A stretch of 64,000 nucleotides of DNA from Mucilaginibacter agri. Lineage in GTDB: Bacteria; Bacteroidota; Bacteroidia; Sphingobacteriales; Sphingobacteriaceae. The DNA is taken from contig NZ_WWEO01000041.1 of NCBI RefSeq assembly GCF_009928685.1, forward strand, positions 310,001 through 374,000. The letters run 5' to 3'. The translations under genes were made by a program, and so were the position numbers. Below are positions 16,484-25,744 of this stretch, piece after piece. Position 1 is the stretch's first letter. Every line of letters begins with the position of its first letter. The notes below the pieces were generated by a model. That model made no database searches, was not told the DNA's origin, and worked only from the letters and a program-made list of their open reading frames with translations.

Positions 16484-16921
16484 ATGAAGATTTTAATGGT
16501 TTGCCTGGGTAATATATGCCGCTCGCCGCTGGCGGAGGGTATTATGCAGCACCTGGTCAATGAGCAGCATTTAAACTGGGAAATAGACTCGGCCGGTACA
16601 GGTAACTGGCATGTGGGCGAAGGTCCCGACCGTCGCTCTACCCGCGTTGCCCGCGAACGCGGTGTTGATATCAGCAAGCAGGTTTGTCGCCAGTTTAAAG
16701 TGTCAGATTTTGAAGAATTTGATAGGATCTTTGTTATGGACAGAAATAACCTGGCCGATGTGCTGGCTCTGGCGCCCAGCCAACAGGCAGCTCAGAAAGT
16801 TAAGCTGTTAATGGGCGATAAAGAGGTTCCTGATCCTTATTATGACGACACTCAGTTTGAGCCTGTTTTCGATATGGTTGAAGAGGCTTGCAAAGAGATC
16901 ATTAAAGAATTAAATACATAA
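16484..16921 (+). CDS. low-molecular-weight protein-tyrosine phosphatase
   Basis: The 145-residue cytoplasmic enzyme has the P-loop C-L-G-N-I-C-R-S at residues 7-14 (Cys nucleophile and Arg of C-x5-R) and the general-acid loop D-P-Y-Y (about 117-120). The intervening F-D-R-I-F-V-M-D-R-N-N strand is typical. In other bacteria such phosphatases regulate exopolysaccharide tyrosine kinases or act in stress responses; no kinase or polysaccharide gene is adjacent here, so its partner is unknown. Confidence 0.95.
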   Translation: MKILMVCLGNICRSPLAEGIMQHLVNEQHLNWEIDSAGTGNWHVGEGPDRRSTRVARERGVDISKQVCRQFKVSDFEEFDRIFVMDRNNLADVLALAPSQQAAQKVKLLMGDKEVPDPYYDDTQFEPVFDMVEEACKEIIKELNT

Positions 16922-16966
16922 TTATATACCCCAGAACTAAATCCTTACCTAATATTATCACAATTA

Positions 16967-18211
16967 ATGAAATACTTTTACCTGTTGCTACTTTGCAGCT
17001 TAATTCCTGCTGCTGTTTTTTCTCAAACCAATTTTCAACCCGGCTATATTATCAATTCTACAGGTGATACCACCAGAGGGCTTATTGACAACAGAGAATG
17101 GAACATTACACCCAATGTTATTGCGTTTAAAAATGCAAAAGTCGGGAGTACAATAACCCGTTATAAACCAACAGAGATAAGAGGGTTTAATATTAATGAC
17201 AAGGAGATATATCAGACCTATAAAGGATACATCTCAATGGGCAGAACCCAAGGTACCCAGTTATCATATGGTATAGATACCACAAGCCAAAAGGGAACTG
17301 TGTTTCTTAAAATAATAGCTGACGGGCCACATGTAAAACTATACGAATACGTTGACGATATTAAGGCAAGATACTTTATACAGGAGCAGGAGCAACAGCC
17401 AACGGAGTTAAAATATAATGTGTTTTATAGCAATACAGCCGAGGATAACCGTATAGTAAATACAGAAATATATAAAGGCCAGCTTTTGTTACTGGCAAAA
17501 AAATATCAGCCGGACAATGGCACACTCTTAAAAAGCCTGGCTATTGCAGAATACAATAAGCCGAAATTAACGGCTATTATTAATATGATTAATAATAAGA
17601 AGGGAGAGGCGAAACCCTCAGCACTATCAAACTTTAGGGTTTTTGCAGGCTTAGGAGCGAGCAGTACTCAAGGTACATTTAAACAAAACGGCCAATTTGA
17701 AACATCGGGGCTTAAAAACTCAATTGAACCGGTAATTAGTGCCGGTATCGACTTTTTAATTAAGCCTCAATCACAAAGATTTATCGTACGGACGGAGTTG
17801 CTTTTGTCTTGGTCGAAATTTGATTTTGAAGCGGGGCACGTGGGGCTTATAAATAATCTGACTGCATCTGTAAGCCAAAGAAATGTTACTATAGCTCCCC
17901 AAGTAATTTATAATTTTTATAATACACAGAGTTTTAAAATACATGTTGGTGCCGGGATTGGCATTAATGTGTCGTCGTATACTACCAGCAAAACAGAAAC
18001 TATAGATACCTACACCCAAACTTATGATCATCCGTTTAAGTTTGATTCGAACTGGATTAACATACCTGTCGAGGTTGGCGTGGTATTAAATAAACGTGTT
18101 GAAATATTAGCCAGATACCTGTTTCCGGCCGATAACACGGACGGCGATTATAGTATAAAAGTGAAATCCCTTATGATAGGAGCACATTTGCTTTTGGGTA
18201 AACAGCATTAA
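16967..18211 (+). CDS. outer-membrane beta-barrel domain protein with N-terminal extension
   Basis: The 414-residue precursor has a signal peptide ending A-A-V-F-S-Q (residues 15-20). Residues 21 to about 215 form a soluble domain (G-Y-I-I-N-S-T-G-D-T-T-R-G-L-I and Y-K-P-T-E-I-R-G-F motifs) that recurs in Bacteroidetes proteins, and residues about 225-414 alternate polar and hydrophobic residues in a PorT/OmpW-like barrel. It likely sits in the outer membrane with the N-terminal domain periplasmic. No substrate or partner can be named. Confidence 0.75.
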   Translation: MKYFYLLLLCSLIPAAVFSQTNFQPGYIINSTGDTTRGLIDNREWNITPNVIAFKNAKVGSTITRYKPTEIRGFNINDKEIYQTYKGYISMGRTQGTQLSYGIDTTSQKGTVFLKIIADGPHVKLYEYVDDIKARYFIQEQEQQPTELKYNVFYSNTAEDNRIVNTEIYKGQLLLLAKKYQPDNGTLLKSLAIAEYNKPKLTAIINMINNKKGEAKPSALSNFRVFAGLGASSTQGTFKQNGQFETSGLKNSIEPVISAGIDFLIKPQSQRFIVRTELLLSWSKFDFEAGHVGLINNLTASVSQRNVTIAPQVIYNFYNTQSFKIHVGAGIGINVSSYTTSKTETIDTYTQTYDHPFKFDSNWINIPVEVGVVLNKRVEILARYLFPADNTDGDYSIKVKSLMIGAHLLLGKQH

Positions 18212-18240
18212 ATAAGGCACGGTCGAGAACCTAATTGATT

Positions 18241-18320
18241 TGTCATTCTGACGAAGGAAGAATCTTCTACGTTATTCATGTCATGTTAAATGAGATGTTT
18301 CGTTATCGCTCAATATGACA
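18241..18320. repeat. REP-like inverted repeat, family A copy 2 (degenerate)
   Basis: Begins TGTCATTCTGACGAAGG and ends CAATATGACA; the arms pair only partly. It lies directly downstream of the barrel gene and next to a terminator. Confidence 0.6.
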
Positions 18321-18361
18321 AAATTAGAAGAGCGGATGACTGCCATCCGCTCTTCTAATTT
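18321..18361. terminator. bidirectional terminator between convergent genes
   Basis: A perfect 18-bp stem (18321-18338 with 18344-18361) around ACTGC, with A-rich and T-rich ends, lies between the barrel gene and the minus-strand DUF6607 gene. Confidence 0.85.
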
Positions 18362-18398
18362 TATCCCGATTCCTGATTCTCGACTCTTGCGTCTCTTC

Positions 18399-19319
18399 TT
18401 AAGAATTGCTGATCAAATAACTATCAATTACTTTCCTCACTTCGACCTTATTTTTGACACTGTCCCATTTCTCTTTTACAGATTGGTCGCCCAGATCGAA
18501 GAGGTGTTCAAATAATACCTTGCCATCTTTTTTACCCGCTATTTTAACAACCGGGTTGCTGGCGTAAACCGCGTCCCAAACGAGGCGAACATCGTCCCAA
18601 TAGTTTTTCTGTTGTTTCCACCATTGCTCGGCGTAGGCAAATTTGCTTTCATCGGCTTTGGTAAATTCTTCATATCCTTTTTCCTGGGCCAGCAATTTAT
18701 CGCCTGATGCAGAACGGACGATCTTTTTATTGTCTTGCTCAAACATCCAGCCATCTTTAGTTAAATAAATGCGGTTGCCACGACGTAGTACATTGTAATC
18801 GCTACGTTTGGTAAACTCGCGGCGAGGCAGCGGCGAATCGGTTTCGCTTTGCCATTGATGACGGCCATCCACATGCACCCAGGTGCCGATACTTTCGTAA
18901 CGAGGGCTATCATCAACCTGGTAAACACGCTGTATCCACTTGCCTTTTAGATCGGCTACCGATAGTTTAACCTTTTTCCATGTATTATCATGGTCGAAAC
19001 TTAACAGGGTTTGGTCTTCATAAACCCAATCTTCACGCCAGTGTTTAATAACGGTACTGTCGCCAACAACCAAAAGGTGCTGGATCACGATCTTTTTAGG
19101 AGAGTCTTCGGCAATTACCGCCCACTCGTATCCCCATGAGTTATAACGCGGGTGAAATTTATAAGCAGTATCTGGCGCAAAGGTTTCGGCGTAGTTAAAG
19201 GTAACTTTGTAAAAGCCTGCCAGTGCTTCTATGGCCTTTCGGTCTTGTTCAAATTTAGATTGCGCGTTTACACTGCCGGTAAAGACGGCAGCAATAAACA
19301 GTAGTAATAGTTTCTTCAT
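18399..19319 (-). CDS. DUF6607 family secreted protein
   Basis: The 306-residue protein has a signal peptide (cleavage near A-Q, residue 20) and the pattern of the DUF6607 family: F-Y-K-V-T-F-N-Y-A-E-T-F near residue 37, W-G-Y-E-W-A, H-W-R-E-D-W-V-Y-E and R-S-D-Y-N-V-L-R-R-G-N-R. It is periplasmic or surface-exposed in Bacteroidetes and Proteobacteria; the biochemical role is unknown. It is transcribed alone. Confidence 0.75.
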   Translation of the reverse strand: MKKLLLLFIAAVFTGSVNAQSKFEQDRKAIEALAGFYKVTFNYAETFAPDTAYKFHPRYNSWGYEWAVIAEDSPKKIVIQHLLVVGDSTVIKHWREDWVYEDQTLLSFDHDNTWKKVKLSVADLKGKWIQRVYQVDDSPRYESIGTWVHVDGRHQWQSETDSPLPRREFTKRSDYNVLRRGNRIYLTKDGWMFEQDNKKIVRSASGDKLLAQEKGYEEFTKADESKFAYAEQWWKQQKNYWDDVRLVWDAVYASNPVVKIAGKKDGKVLFEHLFDLGDQSVKEKWDSVKNKVEVRKVIDSYLISNS

Positions 19320-19391
19320 TTCCCTTGTTTAGATTGATTCTAAACACAAAGCAACGAATAAAAATTTAATTATCAATGGCTTGGGTGTTCG

Positions 19392-19901
19392 CTATTGATC
19401 TGCCCGGTTAATCAGATAGAGCGGATTATTCTTTTCCCACAAGAAAACCGTTTCGGTACTGGTAAAGCCGGCTTTCTCTAAAACACGTTGCGAAGCCATA
19501 TTCTCCGGATTGGTGATGGCGCAAATTTCTGGCAGGTCCTGGTCGTAAAGGCCATAATTTACCAGAGCTTTTACCAATTCGGTTGCGTAACCTTTATTCC
19601 AATATTCGTAGTGAAAACTGTATCCCAACTCTATCCCGTTTAAACCGGGGCGGGCTTCGAGTAACATGCAGAGACCAATAAAATCACCGGTTTCAACATC
19701 AAATATTCCCCATCGGCCAAATTCTGGTATAACCAGGTAATCGATCATCATTTGTTCAAACAACTCGCGGTTTTGTTCGGGTGTGCGGGGAGTTATAAAA
19801 CGCATTACCTCCGGGTCTTCGCTAATGCCAATAAATAAAGGCCATTCACTTTCGGCAAACTGGCGTATTCGGAGGCGAGGCGTTGTCAGGATGGTTTTCA
19901 T
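19392..19901 (-). CDS. GNAT family N-acetyltransferase (RimJ/RimL type)
   Basis: The 169-residue protein begins with the T-P-R-L-R-I-R-Q-F strand of the RimJ/RimL-type GNATs, has F-I-G-L-C-M-L near residue 69 for the central beta-sheet, E-L-G-Y-S-F-H-Y-E-Y-W-N-K-G-Y-A-T-E for the acetyl-CoA binding turn (about 90-107), and N-P-E-N-M-A-S-Q-R-V-L-E-K-A-G-F at the C-terminal side. It transfers acetyl groups from acetyl-CoA to an amine; the acceptor (protein N-terminus or small molecule) is unknown. Confidence 0.92.
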   Translation of the reverse strand: MKTILTTPRLRIRQFAESEWPLFIGISEDPEVMRFITPRTPEQNRELFEQMMIDYLVIPEFGRWGIFDVETGDFIGLCMLLEARPGLNGIELGYSFHYEYWNKGYATELVKALVNYGLYDQDLPEICAITNPENMASQRVLEKAGFTSTETVFLWEKNNPLYLINRADQ

Positions 19902-20086
19902 TGTTCGTATTCTAATTTATCATAGCGGCAAAATATCATCCATTACCAACGGACTGCCAGGTGCATAAGTAGTAGGTTTCCTTATTAAATGAACGCAACG
20001 TTACTGCTAATATTACTGTTATTTCGGAAGGGGTATGAGCCGACGCAGCTATATGAAACATTTACGCGATTAATATATCAATTTTT

Positions 20087-20094
20087 TACCTTTG
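20087..20094 (+). promoter_or_regulatory. -7 element four bases before the hisS start
   Basis: TACCTTTG matches TAnnTTTG and ends four bases before the hisS ATG. Initiation a few bases downstream of the element would make the mRNA leaderless. The -33 element is not a clear TTG. Confidence 0.45.
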
Positions 20095-20098
20095 CCGC

Positions 20099-21469
20099 AT
20101 GGCTGCTATTAAACCATCTGTACCTAAAGGAACCCGCGACTTCTCGCCCGCCGAAATGGTGAAGCGTAATTATATTTTCGATACCATTAAAAGTGTGTTC
20201 CGAAAATACGGGTATCAGCAGATAGAAACCCCTACTATGGAGAACTTATCAACCCTTACCGGCAAGTATGGCGATGAGGGTGATAAACTGATTTTTAAGG
20301 TTTTAAATAGCGGCGATTATTTAGCTAAAGCTAATGAGCAGGCCCTCACAACCCGAAACTCAAACCTCGCAACTTCAAGTATATCCGAAAAAGCCCTTCG
20401 CTATGATCTTACTGTGCCATTTGCCCGTTATGTGGTGATGCACCAGAACGAGATCACAATGCCCTTTAAGCGTTTCCAGGTGCAGCCGGTTTGGCGTGCC
20501 GACCGCCCACAGAAAGGCCGTTACCGCGAGTTTTACCAGTGCGATGCCGACGTGGTGGGTTCTGATTCGTTATTGAACGAGGCCGAATTTATCATGATCT
20601 ATGACGAAGCACTATCAAACCTTGGCTTAAAGGATTTTACCATCAAGATCAATAACCGTAAGATATTATCGGGCATAGCCGAAATTATAGGTAAGCCAGA
20701 ACTGATTATCGACATGACGGTTGCCATTGATAAGCTCGATAAGATTGGCCTTAATGGTGTGGTAAATGAATTAATGGAAAAAGGCTTTACCCGCGAAGAC
20801 ATCGACAAGCTGGAACCAATTATTTTGCTGGAAGGCACGAACTACGATAAGCTGCACAAGCTAAGGCATATACTGGCATCATCAGAAACAGGACTGAAAG
20901 GTTGCCACGAGCTGGAAGAGATTTTCGAATACATTAATAACATTAAACTGCACCGCGCTACATTAGAGCTGGACATTACCCTGGCTCGCGGTTTAAATTA
21001 CTATACAGGTTCCATCTTCGAGGTGAAAACCAACGAGGCGGCGATGGGAAGCATCGGCGGTGGCGGCCGTTATGATGACCTTACCGGCATGTTTGGCCTG
21101 AAAGGATTAACCGGAGCAGGTATCTCTTTCGGAGCAGACCGTATTTATGATGTGTTGCAGGAATTGGAGCTATTCCCCGAAGGCAGTAACCAAACCACCA
21201 AAGTGCTAATCTGCACGTTCGATAAAGGCGGCGAAGTTTATGCCCTACCCCTTTTACAGCAATTGCGGGCCGAAGGTGTTAACACCGAGCTTTACCCATC
21301 GGGCACCAAGATTAAAAAGCAGTTTGATTATGCTAACAACAAAAACGTACCCTACGTAATTGTCATAGGCAGCGATGAGATAGAAAGCGGCCACCTCACC
21401 TTCAAAAATATGACCACCGGTGAGCAGGAAAAATTAACGGTGAATCAGATTTTGGCTAAGGTTAAATAG
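20099..21469 (+). CDS. hisS: histidyl-tRNA synthetase
   Basis: Class II aminoacyl-tRNA synthetase that charges tRNA-His. The 456-residue protein opens [13 protein letters not shown], shows class II motif 2 in [16 protein letters not shown] (about residues 132-147), the His-specific A-R-G-L-N-Y-Y-T-G motif (about 298-306) and motif 3 in the G-I-S-F-G-A-D-R region, followed by an anticodon-binding domain (about 360-456). The start is fixed by the conserved N-terminus. It is monocistronic. Confidence 0.97.
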   Translation: MAAIKPSVPKGTRDFSPAEMVKRNYIFDTIKSVFRKYGYQQIETPTMENLSTLTGKYGDEGDKLIFKVLNSGDYLAKANEQALTTRNSNLATSSISEKALRYDLTVPFARYVVMHQNEITMPFKRFQVQPVWRADRPQKGRYREFYQCDADVVGSDSLLNEAEFIMIYDEALSNLGLKDFTIKINNRKILSGIAEIIGKPELIIDMTVAIDKLDKIGLNGVVNELMEKGFTREDIDKLEPIILLEGTNYDKLHKLRHILASSETGLKGCHELEEIFEYINNIKLHRATLELDITLARGLNYYTGSIFEVKTNEAAMGSIGGGGRYDDLTGMFGLKGLTGAGISFGADRIYDVLQELELFPEGSNQTTKVLICTFDKGGEVYALPLLQQLRAEGVNTELYPSGTKIKKQFDYANNKNVPYVIVIGSDEIESGHLTFKNMTTGEQEKLTVNQILAKVK

Positions 21470-21490
21470 GAAGCTTTTTTGTTATATTGA

Positions 21491-21586
21491 TGTCATTGCG
21501 AGGAGTGTAACGACGTGGCAACCTCGTAGCTATGTAGATCCACCAGGAATAACTACTAGATTGCCGCGCTATCGCTCGCAATGACA
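21491..21586. repeat. REP-like inverted repeat, family A copy 3
   Basis: The ends TGTCATTGCGAG and CTCGCAATGACA are perfectly complementary; the rest pairs with bulges. It separates hisS and the convergent hydrolase gene, where it could act as a terminator hairpin. Confidence 0.8.
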
Positions 21587-21595
21587 CATTGAGAA

Positions 21596-22576
21596 TTAAA
21601 TATTCTCCACCAACGCCTTCAAAAACAACTGGGGCACCTCTATATGCGGTATATGCCCGCAGTTATCAAACTCAATTAGCTTACAGCCAGGAATCTTTTT
21701 AGCCGTTTCGGGGCCAAGAATTTTGTATTGACCGTGTTTGGCTTTTTCTTCGTCGGTTAGCAGCGCTTTGCCAACAATGGTTTTATCTTCTTTACCGATA
21801 AACAGTACAGTCGGCACTTTAATGCGGCCAAACTCATAACAAACCGGTTGCTCGTAGATCATCTCGAAGGTCATGGCGGCTACCTTGGCATAACGCGGGA
21901 AATTAGTGCTCTTGTTTACGTTGGCTCCTATCTTAACCAGGTAATCGTACTCGGGTTTCCATTGGGTAAAATAAGAGGTTGCGTAGTATTTCTTCACACT
22001 CTCGAAGGTGGCTTTCAGTTCGGTTTTGTAATCGTCTTCGGCAGACTGGTAGGGTACAAAAGTGCGGTAATCTTCCAGACCGATAGGGTCCTCCAATAAT
22101 AGTTTCTCCACCCTGTTTGGGTACATTAAAGAAAACCGTGTAGCCAGCATACCCCCCATGGAGTGGCCCATAATGGTAACTTTGCCAATACCCAGGCTAT
22201 CTAACAACATTTTATTGTTGCGTGCAAGGCTATGGAAGCTGTAGTGGATATAGGCTTTATCCGATTTGCCGAAGCCCACCTGATCGGGTACGATCACACG
22301 GAAACCTCTTGCAGTTAAGGTTTTGATCACATTCGTCCAGTAATAACCTCCAAAGTTTTTTCCATGGAAAAGGATTATTGAACGACCATTGGGCGTAGTG
22401 GGTTTAACGTCCATGTATGCCATCCGGATGTGTTGGCCATCCTGTTGCAGATGAAGAAATTTTACCGGGTATGGATAGCTTACGTTACTAAGGTTGATGG
22501 AAATGGTATCAGGCTGGGCCATGGCGACACTTCCGCCTAAAAATAATAGTGTTAAAAAGATAAATAGACTGCGCAT
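21596..22576 (-). CDS. secreted alpha/beta hydrolase
   Basis: The 326-residue precursor has a signal peptide ending S-V-A-M-A-Q (about residue 21). The hydrolase core shows the oxyanion-hole motif L-F-H-G-K-N-F-G (about 71-78), P-D-Q-V-G-F-G-K-S, the nucleophile elbow G-H-S-M-G-G (about 137-142), Asp in L-L-L-E-D-P-I-G / I-G-K-E-D, and the catalytic His in D-N-C-G-H-I-P-H-I-E near the C-terminus. The family includes esterases, epoxide hydrolases and C-C hydrolases; the substrate cannot be told. Confidence 0.9.
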   Translation of the reverse strand: MRSLFIFLTLLFLGGSVAMAQPDTISINLSNVSYPYPVKFLHLQQDGQHIRMAYMDVKPTTPNGRSIILFHGKNFGGYYWTNVIKTLTARGFRVIVPDQVGFGKSDKAYIHYSFHSLARNNKMLLDSLGIGKVTIMGHSMGGMLATRFSLMYPNRVEKLLLEDPIGLEDYRTFVPYQSAEDDYKTELKATFESVKKYYATSYFTQWKPEYDYLVKIGANVNKSTNFPRYAKVAAMTFEMIYEQPVCYEFGRIKVPTVLFIGKEDKTIVGKALLTDEEKAKHGQYKILGPETAKKIPGCKLIEFDNCGHIPHIEVPQLFLKALVENI

Positions 22577-22908
22577 TATTTACATACATGTGTGCGCTTT
22601 AAAAGTTTATAGAAGATGACCCCTACGAAGCTCATTTTAACTTAAAATGCTGACAAAAACTGTGTTAAAAAGACTTAAAAGTCTGCAAAAGTGGTGCACA
22701 GTCTAATTTTGCAATCAACCCATAACTTTTCAAGTAATTAAATATCAGATTGTTAAATTAAATAAATTGCGAAAATGACTTTTAAGTAGGAACACAGTGG
22801 TGCATGTGGAACTTTGCACCACGCACCACCCTGTTTGCATATATTTTACATTTCAGCAACTTAATTAACCGCCCGGATAGTCGCACCAATAAGTTAAATT
22901 TGCAGGCT
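22577..22908. other. 332-bp intergenic region with four GTGGTGC motifs
   Basis: No gene is seen. GTGGTGC occurs at 22691-22697 and 22797-22803, and its complement GCACCAC at 22816-22822 and 22823-22829 (sharing one end). The pair 22797-22804/22815-22822 forms an 8-bp hairpin. -7-like elements TAATTTTG (22704-22711) and TAAATTTG (22895-22902) point to the gene at 22909. Confidence 0.5.
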
Positions 22909-23256
22909 ATGACACCAGCTGAAACCAATAAAAGATGGGCCGAACTGCAAAAGTACATTTCGGAAGAGTTTGATACCGATGTACCCGATATTAAGGTAAT
23001 GCTTTTTTTGATCGGGGTGCAGGAGCTGGGTAAGGGGCCAAAGAAATTCAGCAAACGCCAAAAGGAAGAACTGATGCATATTGCCACCTGCAAACTGCTT
23101 AGCAAAATGGGTTTTTACGAACTGGAAGCCCTGGATCAGGACGGCTGGCCGCACTGGAAACTGGTTGGCAAAGTACCTAACTATACCCTGCTGGAGCAGG
23201 AAATGTTGATGAAATCGTTAATAATTGATTATTTTGATGAACTCGAAATTAATTAA
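22909..23256 (+). CDS. conserved hypothetical protein, 115 aa
   Basis: The frame is open from 22804 but the ATG at 22909 (M-T-P-A-E-T-N-K-R-W) is the better start: upstream codons read like non-coding sequence and a TAAATTTG -7 element ends six bases before this ATG. The protein is helical, with L-M-H-I-A-T-C-K-L-L, G-F-Y-E-L-E-A-L-D-Q-D-G-W-P-H-W and a C-terminal I-I-D-Y-F-D-E-L. It looks like a small conserved cytoplasmic protein of Bacteroidetes without a named function. The cyclophilin gene follows after two bases, so the two are probably cotranscribed. Confidence 0.7.
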   Translation: MTPAETNKRWAELQKYISEEFDTDVPDIKVMLFLIGVQELGKGPKKFSKRQKEELMHIATCKLLSKMGFYELEALDQDGWPHWKLVGKVPNYTLLEQEMLMKSLIIDYFDELEIN

Positions 23257-23258
23257 TT

Positions 23259-23987
23259 ATGAAGAAACACTTACTCCTTTTTTCACTACTTCTTATTGCA
23301 TTTGGAAGCTTTGCTAAAGGCCCTAAGAATCAATATGTACGTATCTCAACCAGCTACGGAGAGGTGATTATCCGCTTATATAACGAAACGCCCCAGCACC
23401 GCGATAACTTTATTAAACTGGCTAAAGAAGGATTTTATAACGGCACATTGTTTCACCGCGTGATTCAGAATTTTATGATCCAAGGTGGGGACCCCGATTC
23501 TAAGACCGCCAAACCAGGCCAGGAACTGGGTAATGGTGATTTAAAATATACTATACCTGCTGAGTTTAAAGACAGCTTATTCCACAAACGCGGTGTACTT
23601 GCTGCAGCTCGCGACGATAACCCGGCAAAAGCCTCGAGCGCATGCCAATTTTATATTGTAGAAGGCAAACGCTGGACCGACGGTAAATTGGATACTCTTG
23701 AGCAAACCCGTTTAAAAGGTCGCAAAATTCCAACATGGGAGCGCGAGTGGTATAAAACCGTGGGCGGTGTGCCCCATCTGGATCAAAACTACACCGTGTA
23801 TGGAGAAGTGGTAAGCGGCTTAGATATGGTAGACCGTATCGCCGCTGTAAAAAAGGATGCCAAAGATCGCCCTGTTGAAGATGTACCCATGACGGTTACC
23901 CTACTCAGCAAAAAAGAATGCGAACAGCTGGATAAGCTGATTGCACCATCGTTGTCTTTACCGCAGTCTGAAGTGGCAGTTAAATAG
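23259..23987 (+). CDS. secreted cyclophilin-type peptidyl-prolyl isomerase
   Basis: The 242-residue precursor has a signal peptide (ending F-G-S-F-A-K, about residue 20) and a cyclophilin domain: R-D-N-F-I-K-L near residue 49, the catalytic F-H-R-V-I-Q-N-F-M-I-Q-G-G-D-P (about 65-79) and A-S-S-A-C-Q-F-Y-I-V. Like many Bacteroidetes cyclophilins it has an insertion after that motif (W-T-D-G-K-L-D...W-E-R-E-W-Y) before the final N-Y-T-V-Y-G-E-V-V-S-G-L. It probably folds exported proteins in the periplasm. Confidence 0.93.
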   Translation: MKKHLLLFSLLLIAFGSFAKGPKNQYVRISTSYGEVIIRLYNETPQHRDNFIKLAKEGFYNGTLFHRVIQNFMIQGGDPDSKTAKPGQELGNGDLKYTIPAEFKDSLFHKRGVLAAARDDNPAKASSACQFYIVEGKRWTDGKLDTLEQTRLKGRKIPTWEREWYKTVGGVPHLDQNYTVYGEVVSGLDMVDRIAAVKKDAKDRPVEDVPMTVTLLSKKECEQLDKLIAPSLSLPQSEVAVK

Positions 23988-24017
23988 ATTTTAAAATATT
24001 ACAAGTGAAAGAAACCA

Positions 24018-24048
24018 CCCTCTTTTCTCGAGAGGGCTGGGGAGAGGT
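24018..24048. repeat. short inverted repeat and G-rich tail in front of exonuclease III
   Basis: CCCTCT/AGAGGG form a hairpin around TTTCTCG, followed by CTGGGGAGAGG. The same hairpin-plus-G/C-rich pattern is at 15008-15037. It occupies the space just before the xth start at 24050. Confidence 0.5.
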
Positions 24049-24049
24049 T

Positions 24050-24817
24050 ATGAAAATCATTACTTATAACGTTAACGGCATTCGTTCTGCCATTTCTAAA
24101 AACTGGCTGGCCTGGTTACAGGCTACCGATGCTGATGTGGTTTGCCTGCAAGAAATTAAAGCTACACCCGATGTATTAACCGATTTGCACTTGGTTGAGG
24201 ATTTAGGTTACCAGCACTACTGGTACCCTGCCGAAAAGAAAGGCTATGCAGGCACAGCCATATTTACCAAACGTACGCCAAAACATGTGGAGTATGGTTG
24301 TGGTATTAGCGATTTTGACCGTGAGGGCCGCTGCATCAGGGTTGATTTTGAGGAGCTTTCAGTAATGAGTGTTTACTTTCCATCGGGATCGAGCGGCGAT
24401 GAGCGCCAGGTGTTCAAATACCGTTTCCTGGATGAGTTTGGCGCTTACCTAAGCGAACTGAAATTGGCCTATCCTAAATTGGTGGTTTGCGGCGACTACA
24501 ATATTTGCCATAAAGCCATTGACATTCATAACCCGAAATCAAACGCTAACTCATCGGGCTTTTTGCCGGAGGAGCGCGCCTGGATGGATGGTTTTGTGGA
24601 GTCGGGCTTTGTTGATACGTTTCGCCATTTAAACAAAGAGCCGCACAATTACAGCTGGTGGAGTTTTAGGGCGGGTGCACGTGGCAAGAACCTGGGCTGG
24701 CGTATCGATTATAATATGGTAACTACGGCGCTCGAACCACATATTAAGCGAGCGGCCATTTTACCCGAAGCCAAACACTCCGATCATTGCCCGGTACTTT
24801 TAGAACTCGATTTATAA
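24050..24817 (+). CDS. xth: exodeoxyribonuclease III
   Basis: AP endonuclease and 3'-5' exonuclease of base excision repair. The chosen start (M-K-I-I-T-Y-N-V-N-G-I-R) gives 255 residues; an in-frame GTG at 24005 would add 15 residues encoded by a dispersed repeat and is rejected. The EEP-fold residues are visible: N-V-N-G near residue 7, L-Q-E-I-K at about 34 with the metal-binding Glu, G-D-Y-N-I (catalytic Asp/Asn), W-R-I-D-Y, and the terminal S-D-H-C-P-V with the catalytic Asp-His pair. Confidence 0.95.
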   Translation: MKIITYNVNGIRSAISKNWLAWLQATDADVVCLQEIKATPDVLTDLHLVEDLGYQHYWYPAEKKGYAGTAIFTKRTPKHVEYGCGISDFDREGRCIRVDFEELSVMSVYFPSGSSGDERQVFKYRFLDEFGAYLSELKLAYPKLVVCGDYNICHKAIDIHNPKSNANSSGFLPEERAWMDGFVESGFVDTFRHLNKEPHNYSWWSFRAGARGKNLGWRIDYNMVTTALEPHIKRAAILPEAKHSDHCPVLLELDL

Positions 24818-24826
24818 TCTGATATT

Positions 24827-24855
24827 TTGAAAAATTAAGATTTTTTATATTTTTG
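24827..24855 (+). promoter_or_regulatory. promoter of the tRNA-Thr gene
   Basis: TTG (24827-24829), an 18-base spacer and TATTTTTG (24848-24855) fit the Bacteroidetes housekeeping promoter. Transcription would begin about 50 bases before the tRNA. Confidence 0.75.
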
Positions 24856-24914
24856 CGCTCCCGTTGGTTTGAACCGCTTCCAGGTGATGACTGGCGGGAT
24901 TTATAAAATTAGAA

Positions 24915-24987
<73 letters not shown>

Positions 24988-25011
24988 CTTTTTTTTCTCC
25001 CTTAAACAAGC

Positions 25012-25581
25012 TTAAAATTTATAGACCTTATTTGGCGTAATGCAAACTTGCAAAGCTTTGTCGTACTTGTCGATGTCATCAATAGTATCAACCGGTTCGA
25101 AAAAAGATAAGCCAATAAGTTTCACATCTTGCCGGCATAGTGTGATAAAGCGGTCGTAAAAGCCTTTTCCGTAACCTACCCTATAGCCTTGTTTATCAAA
25201 TGCCAATAGCGGAACCAGGATCATATCTATCTCCTCAGACTCAACTTGATTACCGCTAACAGGTTCGGGAATATTAAAACCGCTGTTCTCTAATACTAAA
25301 TCGGCATCGTCGATAAAGCTTTGCATGGTGCAGTGGGCGAAGTTGGTTTTGGGGTATACTATCTTAATCTCGGGGTGATTATTTTTTAGCCAATTGATAA
25401 TCAGTGTTGTGTCAGGCTCACGTCGTTTATGAATAGGTAGAAAAGCATGGATGCATTTAATTGCGGTAAGGTCAAGTTGTTGAAATTGCTGCAACAGTTT
25501 TTGGGACATCCCGACGTACTCTACTTGAGAAAGCTGGGTACGCTTTTCTATGAATTGTTTACGGAGTTCCTGCTTTGTCAT
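25012..25581 (-). CDS. 5-formyltetrahydrofolate cyclo-ligase
   Basis: The enzyme converts 5-formyl-THF to 5,10-methenyl-THF with ATP. The 189-residue protein opens T-K-Q-E-L-R-K-Q-F-I-E-K-R, has the substrate-binding F-L-P-I-H-K-R-R-E-P-D-T (about residues 45-56) and the ATP-binding G-Y-R-V-G-Y-G-K-G-F-Y-D-R-F (about 131-144). Length and motif order fit the family. It is followed by tRNA-Thr on the opposite strand and preceded by a repeat. Confidence 0.93.
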   Translation of the reverse strand: MTKQELRKQFIEKRTQLSQVEYVGMSQKLLQQFQQLDLTAIKCIHAFLPIHKRREPDTTLIINWLKNNHPEIKIVYPKTNFAHCTMQSFIDDADLVLENSGFNIPEPVSGNQVESEEIDMILVPLLAFDKQGYRVGYGKGFYDRFITLCRQDVKLIGLSFFEPVDTIDDIDKYDKALQVCITPNKVYKF

Positions 25582-25595
25582 AAACTTATTGAATC

Positions 25596-25695
25596 CGTCA
25601 TTGCTAGGTACGAAGCAATCACCAACTTGCAGAGGGGATAAGCATATAGGGGGCTTCGAGGGCCTCAGCCTGACATATCGTATCTCGCAATGACG
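25596..25695. repeat. REP-like inverted repeat, family A copy 4 (degenerate)
   Basis: Starts CGTCATTGCTAGG and ends CTCGCAATGACG; a further ACAATGACAC lies at 25717-25726. The arms pair imperfectly and the element may be a decayed or composite copy. No gene lies in this 211-bp gap. Confidence 0.55.
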
Positions 25696-25744
25696 TGAGG
25701 GTGTTTGCCTTGCTTACAATGACACCGGAAATTTAGTAAACAAA

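Noticed and set aside
22804..22908. N-terminal extension of the 22909 gene from ATG 22804
   Set aside because: It covers the GTGGTGC hairpin and the -7 element, and its translation looks non-coding.
24005..24049. GTG start for exonuclease III
   Set aside because: The added residues are translated from a dispersed hairpin repeat; the family N-terminus begins at 24050.
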